A model generated the notes under the pieces. That model was not told the origin of the DNA and did no database searches. It saw only the letters and a program-made list of their open reading frames with translations. Position numbers and translations under genes: made by a program. From Cardiocondyla obscurior (lineage: Eukaryota; Arthropoda; Insecta; Hymenoptera; Formicidae): DNA of 64,000 bases. The stretch lies in NCBI RefSeq assembly GCF_019399895.1, contig NC_091867.1, positions 7,081,501 through 7,145,500 of the forward strand, in the 5' to 3' direction. How positions within the stretch are numbered: position 1 is the first letter of the stretch; every line of letters starts with the position of its first letter. Of this stretch, positions 39,328 through 57,144 are shown piece by piece.

Positions 39328-42300
39328 GATATCGAAGTCCAGATTCTCGGCAATCCAGTCGCGTCCCTGTTTAAATTCATCGTGAAGGCCCATGATGTAA
39401 AGAGTATCGAGTCCATCGACGATGGTCGCGCCCATGTTCGATGCCCCGAAGATACTGGCACTGTGACCTCTCTTCGAGATCGGTCTTAATTCATTTTTTC
39501 CCCATGCATACCGCACGTAGTTGTCCCAGCCGTGCTTCATCATCTGCGATAAGAAAAAGAAAAAGAGGCACAATGAATTAACGCAAGTTTTCAAAAATAA
39601 ATACGACAGCGATATTCGAATTATTCATTACAATCGCCGTAATTAATATTATAAATCATAATAATGTATCTTCCTTTTGACTTCCAACTGTTCGTGTGCA
39701 CGAAAATTTCAACTCCCCGAAAGGTTTTACGGCAATTAAACGCCGCCTCACGTCAAGAATTAATCGATTAATAAATAAAAGTAATAAGTTAATTTATAAT
39801 AAATTCATAGCAGGCTGTATTAAAAATATATGAGCGAAAGTCTATGTCTCAGAGTCTTAAACTCTCTTTTCTTTAATTAACGGCACGCATAGCGAAAGCA
39901 TTAAAGATATCAGGTTTCTAGGATAACGCCCCACGTAGGCTGTTCCGTGAATACCAAATGCATCCGCTCGTTCGTTGACCGTTATTTCCGCTCCTCTTGA
40001 TTTCTCGAGCCGTTTGTCGAGCACCCGCGGTCATGGTCGCTTCATCACATTTTTATGACGGCATAATTTAGGGCCAATATAATATCGAAAAGACCTGGCC
40101 AGTGGCATCACCAAAAGGGTCTCCCGTTCTCTCCCTTCCTTCGCTCGCGAGTGTAATAAAAAAAAAGCGCGGAAATCGGGGAGCGCGAAATGGCAGTGGA
40201 GAAGACAGAGGGACGCATCACTTTATAATCACTGCCGCGAATCGTATTTAAACGTAAATCGCGATAAATTTATATCCTGGGTCTTTTATTATTTTTTTTT
40301 TTCGCGACATGCAACGGACGTTAAACGAAAGTAACGACGCGTTCGCATAATTATTTTCAGACAGTCCATTGGTCTCGACGCGCGCGCGCGATGATAAAAA
40401 TCTCTGATCATCAAGAGACTGATAACTGCGCGAGGGTGAAAACGCCGAGGCTTGGCTCATGCGGTAAATATGCAAAATTCCGCGATGATGTCGCGTTATT
40501 ACACCGGTCCTAGAGAGCGCCGGCCTGGGCGACGCAGAAAATTGTAGAGGACGACCGTGCGAGTTGACGGACTTGACGGCGGTCATCGAGCGTCGTGCCG
40601 TTCAACGCCTTCCGCTATTATCCGTGTAATCATGGATAATTTGTTCCGTGGAAACCGCGGCGAATGCGCGGCACATGTCGGATCCGTAGCCGGTAATCTG
40701 GTTAACATCCATGTTAGGATTAAACCATTAGCCTCGGTGTCGGTCGGCGGATCGAAAGAGTACGGCGAGAAGCGATGCGAGAGGAAAGAGGGGGAGGGAA
40801 GGGGACGAAGATGCGAGAGGCGGACAAGGAGAAGGCAAAACCTCCCGTCGGACGTGTGGCCCCGTTCAATTATTCTCTCTTTGTTACGTCACATCCGTGG
40901 TAACCGGCTTCTCTCCCCGACTCATCCGGAGGGCCGAGCTTCCTTTCCTTTTCCCTCCCCCCTCTTTTTTTTTTCGCCTTTGTAATCCAAGAGTAATCCA
41001 TTAAAACCATTTAATGCGGTTAAGCGGTAAGCACCGACTCGAATAAAGCGAACCGGTGGTGCGAAACATGCGCGCGGGACGTCTATTTTAATCGGGAATA
41101 GAATTATGCGAGATTTCTTTCCGCCGGCGTACGCTCGCAACTGAGACCGGCGAAGGTATCCCGAACGTGCTCATCGCGCGACAATTTCAGTATTGCTTTT
41201 GACTATCCCTATTTTCCCCACGCGGCGTTTGGACGAAGCTTTGCGGGATGTATTTATTACGCGGTTCGTAGGCACCGAAATTCGTCGCTAATTAATTCAA
41301 GCTTACGGATAAATTCATTATTTTATTTCCCGCGCGTAACTCGCGCGCAGACAAACCGCGATGGCAGGTCGGGCCATCGCGGGCGATATGAATTCTGTAA
41401 AGCACCCGCGGGAGCTCTCTCGCGTTTCGAGAGAGAGAAAATATCCTTTCAAATTGCCTGCGCTCCACGCATTTCCATTAATAAACAAAACACCCCCGGT
41501 GGAAGGGAGAAAAAGCAACGGTGCAGCTTCGGCGAAAAGGGGATGGGCGGGCGGGGGAGGAGGCTGGCTGCAGGACGATGCTCCGTCAGACGATTGAGTA
41601 TGCATGGTGCACAAACAAAGCAAAAGCTTTGGGATACTCGAGGGGGAGGGTGCGCACACCCAGGTGCTCATCTGTGTGCGCGTGGCTGTATTGCCGATAC
41701 CGGGCACGTATAAGTGTACTTAACCGTGGCGCTTTTATTTCCTCTCTTTATTTCCCGCGGTTTTCAATTTACGTTATTTATTGCCCTCCGCGACCGTCCC
41801 AGTCGGCGTCCCACCGTGATTTTGTGAGGGCACGAACTCCCTCCCCCTCATCCCCCCGTGCCCTCCCGCCGCCGGCTCGCACATCCGTCCGTGTGCGCGT
41901 GAACCGGAGCGAGCGCCATCAGGAATATACGCCCCCGTGTACGCGATATCCCCCCTTTTTTTTTTCCTTTTTTTTTACTCGCGCCCACGGTCAGCCAGCA
42001 CGAGGGTCAACGTCATGAAGCCTTTTAAAAACGGTCCGCGCACGTCATAAAAATCTAACCGCCCCGATCACGCGCGGAAAGGCGAACACATTTCACGCAC
42101 CGCGCCTCCGAAGAAAGCTCGATCGGACCGGGGGAAAGCTTTAACGTACGTAGCGAGAAGAAGAGGTGAACGAATCGAGTCGACGAAAGAGAAATAATGT
42201 ATATTATAAAAGCAACTAAACAAAAAAAAAAGAGTGGGGAGGGGAAGTTTGATGGGAATGGAAGTTTGATGGATTTTCAATCGTTTATTCATCAGCATCA

Positions 42301-45300
42301 GCGATATTTAATGGCACAGAAATAATAAGTCTCCCGAGTGAAAACATATTAATATCTAATGACTTTCTCATTTGTTGACTTTACAATTATATTCATTTCG
42401 TAACGTGACAATTTTAACGTAAACGTAATATCACCGCGGTTAACGATTAAAAATTTTTTCCGCGAAAATTTCTTAAATTTTGTATTACATACGTGCAATA
42501 TTTGCGTTATAATCGTCCGCGAATCGCTTTAATCCGCCCGGTAACATTTTTACACCGAACACATCAGCGAAATGCTTGCCCGACGGTTCCGCGCATCTCA
42601 TTAATTTATTACATGTTTACCAGATATATTTAGCGTGCCGCGAATAGATGCATCTCTCGCGCAAAGGCGCCGTTGTATAATTGAAAGCGAACGCGCAGTG
42701 GAAAGAAATATAAATGCATATTCATGCAACGTGTTGCATGCACCTCGAGGCCTTGGGAGCGTGAGAGCAGGCGACACTAGGAAAACCGTCGCGTAAAGGA
42801 CGCTGCTGGAAATTCTACTCATCTCGAGCGTCTCTTGGCACATGTACGACTCCGAGCTCAATGCGGCGGGTTTAGGTACAAACGGCCTGAGATATGTATG
42901 CGTTCGCTTTTAGAGGAACGTTACCGCGGCGGGAAGTAAGCACGAAGATCGCGTGAGGGATAAAGGAGGGAAAAGAAAGGGAAACCAGACGACGGGAAAG
43001 CTGACGAGAAACCCCACGGTCCAAAGGGGTTGCCCTCGCGAAGCCTTCAACGTGGCTTAATGTAATTACGGCTGTGTTTATTGTTGTCGGGCAAATTGCG
43101 TATTGCGCGGGAGCCCTTAAACCAGGGCGAATTAATCTTTGCTAACGATAAGTGGAGTCAATGTGGAACTGGTAGTCCCATCTCTCTTGCCGAGCGCCAT
43201 TCTGCGAGATTCGCGGATGAAAGGTAGATTCGGAAAAGCCCGCGATTCCCGGGCGTCCCCGTCCCGCTTCGTCAACTCCGTACTTCCGTCATTATCCTAT
43301 TCTACCCTCCCTTAACTAGCATCTTTCATTAAAGGAAGCCGTCACCATTGTGCCCAACTTGTATGACTCGATAGACAATGCGACTTTGTTGGATTCCCGC
43401 AGTTACCGTTCACGCCGCTTGCTCTCCCTCGGATTCCCTCCCGCGAAATTTCCAGATTTGTAAATGCGAACTCGCGACGAAGAGAATGCACGCCGGAGAC
43501 GTTATCGTAACGAAGCACCTGGTGCACCCCGAAGTCGATGGAAGAATGTCGGATAATAATTTGTCAGCGATAAAGGCTGGAAAATATTCGAAATTCTTTT
43601 TCATCCGAATTCTCGTAAAATATTAGGCTGGTCTTTCTTAAAATATCTCATTGTCGCCGGGGATAATTATTATTTAAGTTTGAAGAAGCCGAGAATTTAA
43701 TTTCGGATACGCGCGATTAAATGAAACGAGGGGGTACACGCCTTAAACGTGCGAGCATGAAAAATACGCGAGTGTTTTAATCAGTGTCGGGTTCGTGGCA
43801 TGATAATGGGTGGTCACGCCTACTGCATTAGCACGACTGAAAACAATTAGTTCGACGGCTACCCACGGTACTTCGTTCGGAATTATTCAAGAACCCCGCG
43901 CTACTTAGCGATCTTCCTCGTTTCGTCTAAAATTACCACTCGCGACGCCGTCGACGAGGTCGCGCAATGAGTTTAGCGTCATTCACAACCACACAAAGAA
44001 AGGAAGCAACGCAACACGGCCACGCTAAGCTTAAAATTCAAACATGAAACCAATTGGCTTGAGTTAAAATACACGGGCTAAAGTGTTGTCACTTACTATA
44101 TTAGTTAATTTCCCTGCTTTATTTTATGCCTTAGTTTCGTCTTCGTAAAAAGTAAAATAAAAGCGTACTCTCAGGTATAAAAGCTTGAAATTTTGCTTAA
44201 TAAAACTTTCAAGCGCATAAAATATTTTTTAAAATAGTGCTCTATTTTGAAATTCGAATGATACCTTGTACAGTTGTATTTTTCAGCACCTTTTACGTCA
44301 TAAATATAAGAAATAAAAATAAAGAAACAAATTTTAAAGATGTAGAAAAAAAAGAAAAAAAAATCGCATTGGCACCAAAAACATATCGAATAATAAAATG
44401 CTAACAGTTTTTTCGTTCGTTTTCAGATAAAAATGCGAGACGTTCATTTTGTGACATTCGATACGATCGAATTAATTAACTGCCCATCGAAATACGATCG
44501 GGACCTCTTTTCGGTGAGCACCTGCTCGTCATATGTTACTGCGAAGGACAAGAATCGATTAAACTCTAAATTGAGATGGCTGCGTTGGATCAACTTAGTC
44601 ATACTAGGTACGTCATGGAACATGACACATTCGTGCGCCGGTCAATCCAGTTTGACACTTTACCGAAAAGTTATCTGTCGCTCGCGATTTTTTTTTTAAC
44701 AATCGATTATTCGGAAGTTAATTGATTGAGTTCTGTTTGTCCATTTTTCGAAGTTCGGTATGTCGCGATTCATTAATTTTGCCATCAAAAATTATTGTAC
44801 AAAATTTATTAAAAATTTTATAAGTTTAGTTTTATTCAACCTTTATCAATTTTCTAAAATTATTGTATAATATTGAAGATTTTATTTTATTAATTTTAAT
44901 TTTAATCCAAATGTGAATATTGATGTGACAGGACGAACAAAGAGCCCACTGGTTTTCCCTTACGAATCTCTTTAATTTCCGCCGCTATTTTCTATGACTC
45001 CGCAGTGACGAACGACATGGCAATAGTAAAAACCACTGGCGAACAAAATGAGTTTTCGGAAAATGTAGGTCTGAATGTACGTTTTAAATGTAGAAAATAG
45101 ATATTTCATCTCCAACTTTACATTTATTAAAGCAGAGGTAACGTAAAAAATTCGAGTTATTTTTAAATATTAAAACGCATGCAAAAATGTACTTATAATA
45201 AGTATATATAAATGTATATACGCGTAATTATGATAACATAAAATATTTCATGTAAAAATAAAAATAATTGTTATAGATGCTTACCTTCCAGCGATTTGCA

Positions 45301-45755
45301 TAACGTCATCATATTCTCTTTCTCTTTTTTTTTTTCTAAATTTTAGCATGCAGAATAAAAATTGAGTGCGATCTTACCTCTTTGACTTTTTCGCGACGTT
45401 GATTGGTCATGTCGTCCAGAGGAGGATTCGGCGGTTTAATAACGTAAGCGCCGGGAACAGGCACGACCGCTACTTCTACCACCGAGGGCTCGAATTGTTT
45501 TCGCCTGACGCCTATGCGTCGATCACGATCTCGATCTCTATCTCTATCTTTATCTTCGATTTCAGGCTCGTCCTGGCCGGGAACCATGTTATCCTGGACC
45601 CAGGCCGGGTTCATCTGTTCGCTACGTTCTTCGGGCGCAACGCCTCGGTCGACGACACTCGCGAGATCACGTCGCGTTATAAACGTTCCGGTTAAGAGGA
45701 GAATCAGGATCACGGACAGCAGTCCGCTGATCGCTAATCTTTGCATGAGCCTCAT
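39328..45755 (-). CDS. alpha-Man-Ia: Class I alpha-1,2-mannosidase (GH47), 5' exons only
   Basis: The family trims mannose from N-glycans in the Golgi as a type II membrane enzyme. Two exons are seen. Exon A, 45378-45755, starts at the first in-frame ATG (MRLMQRLAIS) and encodes a short tail, a membrane anchor at about residues 7-25, and a charged stem with a DRDRDRDRD run. It ends REKVKE. Exon B, 39328-39543, continues in frame with MMKHGWDNYVRYAWGKNELR. It then runs through RGHSASIF and GATIVDGLDTLYIM to ENLDFDI, the start of the GH47 catalytic domain. Phase-0 GT-AG splice sites flank a 5.8-kb intron. The later exons with the catalytic acids are not found in the window. The frame stays open upstream of 45755 to about 45921 without ATG, so an upstream exon may supply another start. 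Confidence 0.85.
39544..45377 (-). other. Large intron of the mannosidase gene
   Basis: This intron is 5.8 kb, with a GC- and CpG-rich core from roughly 40380 to 43300 and AT-rich ends. The core is of the kind that could hold an alternative promoter, but I see no defined element. A plus-strand 88-codon ATG frame at 44433-44699 sits just after a TTTTCAG acceptor-like site and contains a GGTACGT donor-like site, yet its product is not recognised. Purine-rich and G-rich runs occur near 40760-40840. Confidence 0.5.
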
Positions 45756-49613
<3,858 letters not shown>

Positions 49614-51435
49614 GGCAAATCATACCTAAACTCCGGGGTTTGATTCCGACTCACTCCCCGTTGATGCAGCCCGAGACTCTGGCCCGAAGGTATGTCTACT
49701 TAGTTTGCCAACTCATTACCCAATTATCGTTATAAGATCAGAAACCAGTCCGACTTCGTAGCAAAAGCAAATCGGAGTAGTCGGGCGGAAGGCTAAAGCA
49801 ATGCTAATTGCGCCCTTCTGATTCGAGAGGCCTCGTTAGGTATGCGGCAAAGTGGAGATTTAAAAACCAACTCCCGACCGCGGCTTCTTCCGCCGTGTAT
49901 CTCGCGGTTTAAATAACCGTGCGGCGATCTCGCGCGAAGTACAACAGGCATCGCGAAACAATTCCTCACCACGTACGCCGGCCGTTTAAGCGCGCGAGCT
50001 ATTAATCAAATCGGCCGCGGGCTAAGTAAATAAGTTTTCATGATGCTGGCCGGCACGGCGATTAATCCCAAGACGAATACAGGATCCGTAATTAACGATC
50101 CTCGTCAGCGTGTACTTTACCGACCGTTACATATTTATTCACGTCCGTAAATGGGTGCGCGTGCGGAATTAAACCCACACGAAGAAAGTCAGACGACCGA
50201 AGACAATGCGGGCAACGTGTTAATCCCAGGATACCGCGTGTTTATCGTGGCTCGTCCAAGTGCCTCGAGGATGCAGTTTGGTGTTCCACGGTATTCGCTA
50301 AGATATCAAGGGCCCGAGGCTTTGTCAGTAGTGGTGCCGAAGTCACCAACATCCGTGGCCACTAACTTACGTCACGCGATTAAGTCAAGGACTTCCCACT
50401 TTCGTGCACCGAGTAGCGCCGCGGAGACGTATATCTGCCGTTTCGGGCCACGGGGATTTATGCATGTATACGGCATGGTCCTTGCATTATTCCGCCCGTT
50501 GAAAAATAATTCGACACATTTTGCAATGCCGATGCGGCGCACTTTATCACGGGTGACGTTTACGTTGATATCTCATTATCGGCACTGTAGCGATTTCGTT
50601 TTAAATGCCATTGTTTTGATTGGCGTTAATATCGTTAGTGACAGTTTACGTGGTTATTACATTGCACAATATTAAACCGGCATCGAAATTACGCAAACAA
50701 CCGTGTACGCGTCGCTAATTAGCTTACAATTTCCGCCGTTGCCCGAGTATCGAATTTTTAACGAAATAATCACACGTGATTACGGAATCGCGAATCGAAT
50801 ATTATCGGTAATCAAGCCGCGATTAATTATTACCGCGCGCCACCGAGATTTTCATGCCAAGATAATACAAAATACCAGCGCGGCATTGTAATTAAATACC
50901 ATCGGCGGAAACGTTCATATTTTAATATTAAGATTGCCGCCGATGTATTTCATTGTAAAATAACTCGGGTCTTGCGCTCGCTTTACGGAAATTAGATTAA
51001 CGTTTCGGCATTTAATTGAGATGAGAGAAGTCGGAAAGAGGGGGGCGAAACTCGCGAAAGAAACTTCTTCCCTCCCCACCTGGCAATCATAGAGCTTGGC
51101 AATTTCATCACGGTTCAACGCAAAGATACGATAAATGATTAACAAGGTGTCTCGTTGGCGCGGGGGTCATTGGCTCGTAAAGTTTTAGTTGGTACAATGC
51201 TACGTGCAGCGCAAGGCTGCCTTGGCTGGCTTCTGTATTTTACGTATACGGTTTCTGTCGGATTTTTCAACGGAACGGAATTCAACTTCTCTCGCGTCGC
51301 CCGAGGAAAAAATGAGCAGGGCATACGAGGCCGGATGCAAATGCGCGCAATTAAAAAAAAAAATTTTTGATCCACATGTAATTGCATATGATTGTATACG
51401 AGCCGCTCATTTTACAAACCAAAAAGTTAGATAGG

Positions 51436-51470
51436 AAAAAAAAGAAAAAAAAAAAAAAAAAAAAAAAAAA
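51436..51470 (+). repeat. Poly-A tract (one G interruption)
   Basis: A run of 35 bases, all A except one G at 51444. It lacks the target-site duplication and upstream element that would identify it as a retroposon tail, so I call it only a homopolymer. Confidence 0.9.
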
Positions 51471-54400
51471 TTGCGATTAATCGAATGCTTTTTCTTCTCC
51501 ATAAAACTTTTTGCGAATAAGTTATTAGTGATTTTGTAAAGCGCGAGTGTTCAATTAGTTGTTATTCGCATTCGCGAGAAAGCTGACAGAAGGTTAAAAG
51601 CGATCAGTGGCGGATATCGCGAATGCACGCGACGAATTTAAATTTGGCACAGGTCGTTCGCCTCCATTCCTCACGTAACACGACTGGAAGAGACTACCCA
51701 ACCTGTTGGCCCCCGAGACCGCAACCGCCGGAGACATGAAACCTTCATTCAACTTTCGTGCCTCGTGATAAAAGAATATCTGACATATCAATTTAAATAT
51801 GTAACGTCCACTTTATTATTCGGTAAATTTATATTTCAAATTAATTTTCGGTAACTATCTGGGTAAAAAAAAAATGTTTAAAGCGAATAAAACACTGGGT
51901 AAATACAATATTAATAACACGGCGTCCATTTTATACCGAAGTAAAACAAAATGTAACTAATTAACTAACTCTTTTAATTTGCGAAAAATCTCAGGCAAAA
52001 TGCTGAATCTATTCTCGGATTTACATTTCGGAGAGGTACAAAGTCCCGCTTCCGCGCATGGGTGGAGCACTGTCGCGTCGTTATTAAAACAGTCCCAACG
52101 GCACTTAATCACCGAGTACGAAATCCGCAATACGAAATACACGAGCTTTTTGCAGCCGCAATTTCCGCCGGCGTTTTCGTACACTTGACTGGCTCTCAAG
52201 CGTGCTCGCCGCGCTTAAAATATTACTGACGAGGTTGATTATGCATGAACGTTTTACAAAGCTGAAGACATCGTCCTAATCAGCGCATCGTAACAAATCA
52301 AGACCATTAAACGTCCATTAATACCGGCTATTATTTTATAAATTTAATTATTGTAATTAATCTGTTGAACTTCATTTTAGAACAAACAGAATTACTTGAT
52401 CTTTTCTTTTCTTCTACGAAAATACGACAAAAGAATTCGGCGCGTCCGAATGCCCTTTGGCATTTCTTTTTTTTTTTTTTTTACAAGATAAAGAACAGCT
52501 ATTGTTATACAAAAGTAAAGTGTCGTTTTTCACTGACATTTTTCTAGGTAAGAATAGAAAGATAGAAAAATGCATTTCAGTATTGTCGAATATCGAAGCA
52601 TGACAAGCATAATAGACAAGCTGACGGTTCTTCCGATGTCATGGCATAAATAACGTTACAGCCGTCGACGATTCATAAATTCATGCTCGCGTGTCCCTTT
52701 ATCTTGACTTGCTCAGTGGTGTTTTTTTTATTTTACTTTATTGAAAGGTCTTCAATATTTTTAACTGCTTTTAAAAAATATAACCTGCACTTACTGACAT
52801 ATCATATAAATTATTTCAAAAATTATTTTCAGAAAAAAAAAAATCTAAAAATAAATCAGAGAAGAAAAAAGGGACGTGAAAATTTAAACCGAAACTAAGT
52901 TAAATATAGACCCTTGTTTTATACGGATGAGCAATTTTTTTTGTGCAGAAATAAAATACGTGTAACATAAAATTCGAAAAATTTTTATTGCTTGTAAAAC
53001 AGTTCCTTTGTTTTTCTTTTCATATACATTTTAAATGTACAAGAAAAATTTCACAAACGTTCGTGCTATAATCAACAATCGTCGAATAATTTATTAATTA
53101 TGAAATTTTAAATAACGTAAACACGTGCGTTATCAGATATGAAAACATTTCTAAGATAAGTACAGACGGCAAAGTAATGCTAAGAGTTCAAAGAAATTGT
53201 AGCAGGAGTCGATTGCACAAAAGTACAACGAAAAGCTACAATGACTAATTAGACGAGTTCGAAGTCTCGGGTTGACGAGGATCTGTAGAAACTCGTCGAG
53301 TTTCAGAAGCAACTCAAGAAGCTTTATGTTGGATAAGAGAAGTTTGAAGACGAGAATACGAGGTACATACTTTGGAAAAATTATTATTAAATGAAAAATT
53401 ATAAGAGAAAAGCCATTATTATAATGTGAAGAAGAAATAACGTATTCTTCCACTGTAGGTTTTTTTTTCTCTTCGATGTTGAATCACGATATACAAGTTT
53501 ACGACACAAATTTCATAACAAACGTTTACCATTAAAAAAAAAAAAGAAAAAGAAAAACAAAAAAAGTATGTTGATGGGACGTAAAATAATTTTGAAATTC
53601 TTTCAAGTTAATTTTAGTAATAAATATCGCTGGCGAGTATCTTAAAATTCACGAGTTTCCGTCTCTTCCTCTTATTACCTTCGGCGCATTTTACTTACTC
53701 GCATGTTTAATCGCTTCATAATTAAAAAGATTCCGGAGAATGGGGTGTACTTGCTTTAAAGCACATTCCAGAGATTGCAAAAGGAGGAATTTTACAAGTT
53801 TTAAATAAGCTACGCTCGCCAACTTTTATCTATCCTTAGCTCATTCATATAACATTTAATAAGTCTGATTTAATTCACGAATCGAGAGCAGCTTTAAAGA
53901 GGGCTTTCCTGTTAGCGTCGGGCGACGCTCGCATGAAAGCATTCCATCGGAATTTCAAAGGTACAGGGCACAAGAATCTCACGGTATCTCCGAGGGGCTC
54001 GGTGGTCACGCTCCGGGTGGTGCTTTCGATCCACGTTTCCGAAACGATAAAGATTCGCTGGAGATTACAAAAATTCCTGAGCGTGTAAGGGTACAAACGA
54101 TCGGCGGCACATCGAATCCAGAAGCGAGCGCCCGGCATTCGCGGAGACCCTCTCGACGTATCCGAATGGCTCGAAGGGACACCGAAGGAACCGCGAAGCG
54201 TTCCGTTCTGCCCACCAACGCTCAACGGACACTCGACTCGCATCAGACGTGCTCTATGACCATGTCGACCCCAGTACCCTCGTAATCGCTATCGAAGCGA
54301 TTTATCTTGATCCGCGTGCGAAATAAAAGAAGGGCGGCCCCGCGCGAGGACGGGCGGGAGCGAAGGGAAAGAATTTGCGGAGCGGTCCGTGAGATCGTTG

Positions 54401-57114
54401 AACCGGCGCGACGCAGCGTCTCGACAACGATCGATTCAGCTCGAATTGGACATAATAATTGCGCCCAGCTCTTTATTTCGAATTTACCTACATCCCCTCG
54501 CGGAGAGAATTAAATTAGATTCAACAGATTATTTTACGTCTAGTCATTTTTTTATTTTTTTTTTTATTTTAATACATAAGTAGGTTTGTTTTTCTTTCAA
54601 CGGTGACTCTAATAATGTTAAATTTTAATTATATTTAATTATATATATTTAATTATTTAAAAGCACAAAACTGATCGTGCTGCTGATAAAATAATGAGAT
54701 TACCTTTTGCTGCCTACATTATTCATGTCACGTCGATCATAAACAAATAGACAATGAATATGAATACGGGTGAATAAAAAAGTTATTGGGGTTATAATTT
54801 ATCGGCGAAAGAATTAGAACGCGCAGTCTCTTTGTTTAAAAAAAGATCATAATCGCAATCGCATTCTTCATGCGCCTCACAAATTGGAATAAAGGAGTTC
54901 CCCTCCCGAAGAGAAATACGGGATGACGCTTGTTTTGATCGTGGCATGGAAGAGAAAGTGGGTCACAAATGATATGACGACATCCGGTTTCATGAAGTCG
55001 ACCGTAGCGTTTTCATGCTAACAGCCTCAAAGATTTATAGAGAGAATTTATTTCGCACGAAATGCAACATTATGTCGTCTCGATAAACGGGAACGTATTG
55101 TTTCTAGTCTTGAAAGCTCTGTCAGAAAGTATCAAACATTTATTTGCTTCATATTTTTATATTTATTCTTATTCTCTTCGCGCGTTATAATTGTAGCATA
55201 CGTTGCAGCTCGGAAATAATTTTCAGATATTTGTCAGTCGATAATTAGTTCTATTAAAGGTAAGTAACGATCTAAAGAGAGTTAGGTTCGGCTAATTATA
55301 TATTGGCTATTGATTCAAGACACCGCCGCGGTTACGATCGGCATTTCAATACAAGAAACGGGACTAAAGACGATACTTTGTCTATATTTCAACTCCACAA
55401 ATTATCTACAGACCATATCGTATTACGTGTCCGACATTTTACGAGCAAACTTGCGTCCCCGAGTTTCCAGCAACATGCTGCTTCCATCACATAGTTGTGG
55501 TCATGATACCTGAATCGAATGTGGCTTGTATGCGGCTCATGTGTGCGATGCGCACGTTACATACTTTGAAACTAGAATTCGTAAAACGTTTTCGAACTTG
55601 CTCTGTAATCGTAAAATTTCGGCTCAAATGTTGCATACTTTATCGCGACGCTACATTCTTAAGTTCTTTTCAACAGGAAACAAATGTGTTTGATCATTCC
55701 TAAGTAAAAAAAAAATTTTGTCAGGTATTAAAAAATACTTTTTTTTTTTTAATTTATTAGGAATTTATTAACAGTATACAAAAGATCGATTCATATTTAT
55801 AATTTTTGGGGGCGGCGTCGCACTTCGAATATTGGTGCAAAAAAGTGTCCATCAATATCACGCGTTAACGCGCCTACGAATTTTTAATTTTCAACGTGGC
55901 TTAAACGGAACAACACGCGATCGATGTGCACTTTTACATTCTCCGATATTAAATTTCCGCATAATTAAATACAGCACGCCTTGTCGCGACAATTATATAA
56001 TTCCCTTATCCGAGGTAAAAGCGTGAAGCATTTGCAAAAAAAAAAAAAAAACTCAAAAAAGAAAGTTGGTATACGCCATTTAATGATGACGCGTATGACT
56101 TAGATTTTCGCCTCGGGCGGCGTTTCTGGTAACGCGCTCGTTTCGCACGTACCGGTTTTTCAGACGATTATCGGCCAACTCGCTCCGACAGCGGGTCCAA
56201 GTTGGCCTTTGCGGTCCGGCGTGTCGAACGAACGCGAACGAGCCGTTCGTTATAAATACCTCGGCAAAACGGACCCCATTAATCAACCCCGTTCTTCGTC
56301 GCGTACGAGAATGCTAGACGTTCTGGTAGACCGCTTAGCTGAGCGCATTCGCTAATAAATGTTTCACGGTGACATGTACACCGGCGACGTTCTCTGCGGT
56401 TCAACGCCACTGCCGGTCCGTAGTAAACGAAACGTCCGTCTGTGCTCATCCTGCTTACTTACTCCCCCGTTTGCAGGTGAGCAGCGACTATCGGCTCCGC
56501 AATCCGTAATGTCAAAGAACGAAAGTCTGCGCGCTGAAATGACCGTATCTAATTCAGTCTACTGTCGATAGACGTCAAAGTCTTTAATTTTACATATACA
56601 TATATAAAAACGGATTTTCGTATCGCAACAGCGTACGTCCATGCACGTGTTAAAAAGTTAAAAAAAAAAAAAATTTTTTTTTTCTTTCTTTTTTTCTCGT
56701 TATATTAGATTCTCTTTTGTTTGACATGCAGAAACGTTTTTGCGTAAGCTCGACCCACTGGTTCCTAATTCTGCGAATTCTAAATATTCATTCATTAAGC
56801 AAGGAAAATTTGTCGAACAAATTTCATATTTCCGTCGCGTTTCGAATTTCGACTTTCCAATATTACAAACGCGGAGAGACCCGCTCTGCCGGCAGGACAC
56901 ATAATCTGCAATTGTATTATACGATGTACGGGTTTTCCGCCGTATAGCTGTACGGATTAAATTAATTTAGTAGCGCGCGACGTTGGAAACTGCTAACGCA
57001 TCGACTAGGACGCATGGGAATTGCTGCAAGTTTTCGGGACTGCGTTTTCGTCGGTGTTCCCACAAATTCTCTCCTTCCCGCTCGTACTTAAATTCGCCTT
57101 TTCTTCATCCTTTT

Positions 57115-57144
57115 CTCTCCCTCTCTCTTTCTCTCTCTCTCTCT
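57115..57144 (+). repeat. Short imperfect (CT)n tract
   Basis: About 30 bases of CT repeat with small interruptions. A second short CT run occurs at about 57425-57441. Confidence 0.85.

Noticed and set aside
49629..49668. tRNA B-box-like GGTTTGATTCC
   Set aside because: The flanking arms do not pair and no A box is seen at the right distance.
51436..51470. Poly-A tract as a retroposon tail
   Set aside because: No target-site duplication or retroposon body is recognisable next to it.
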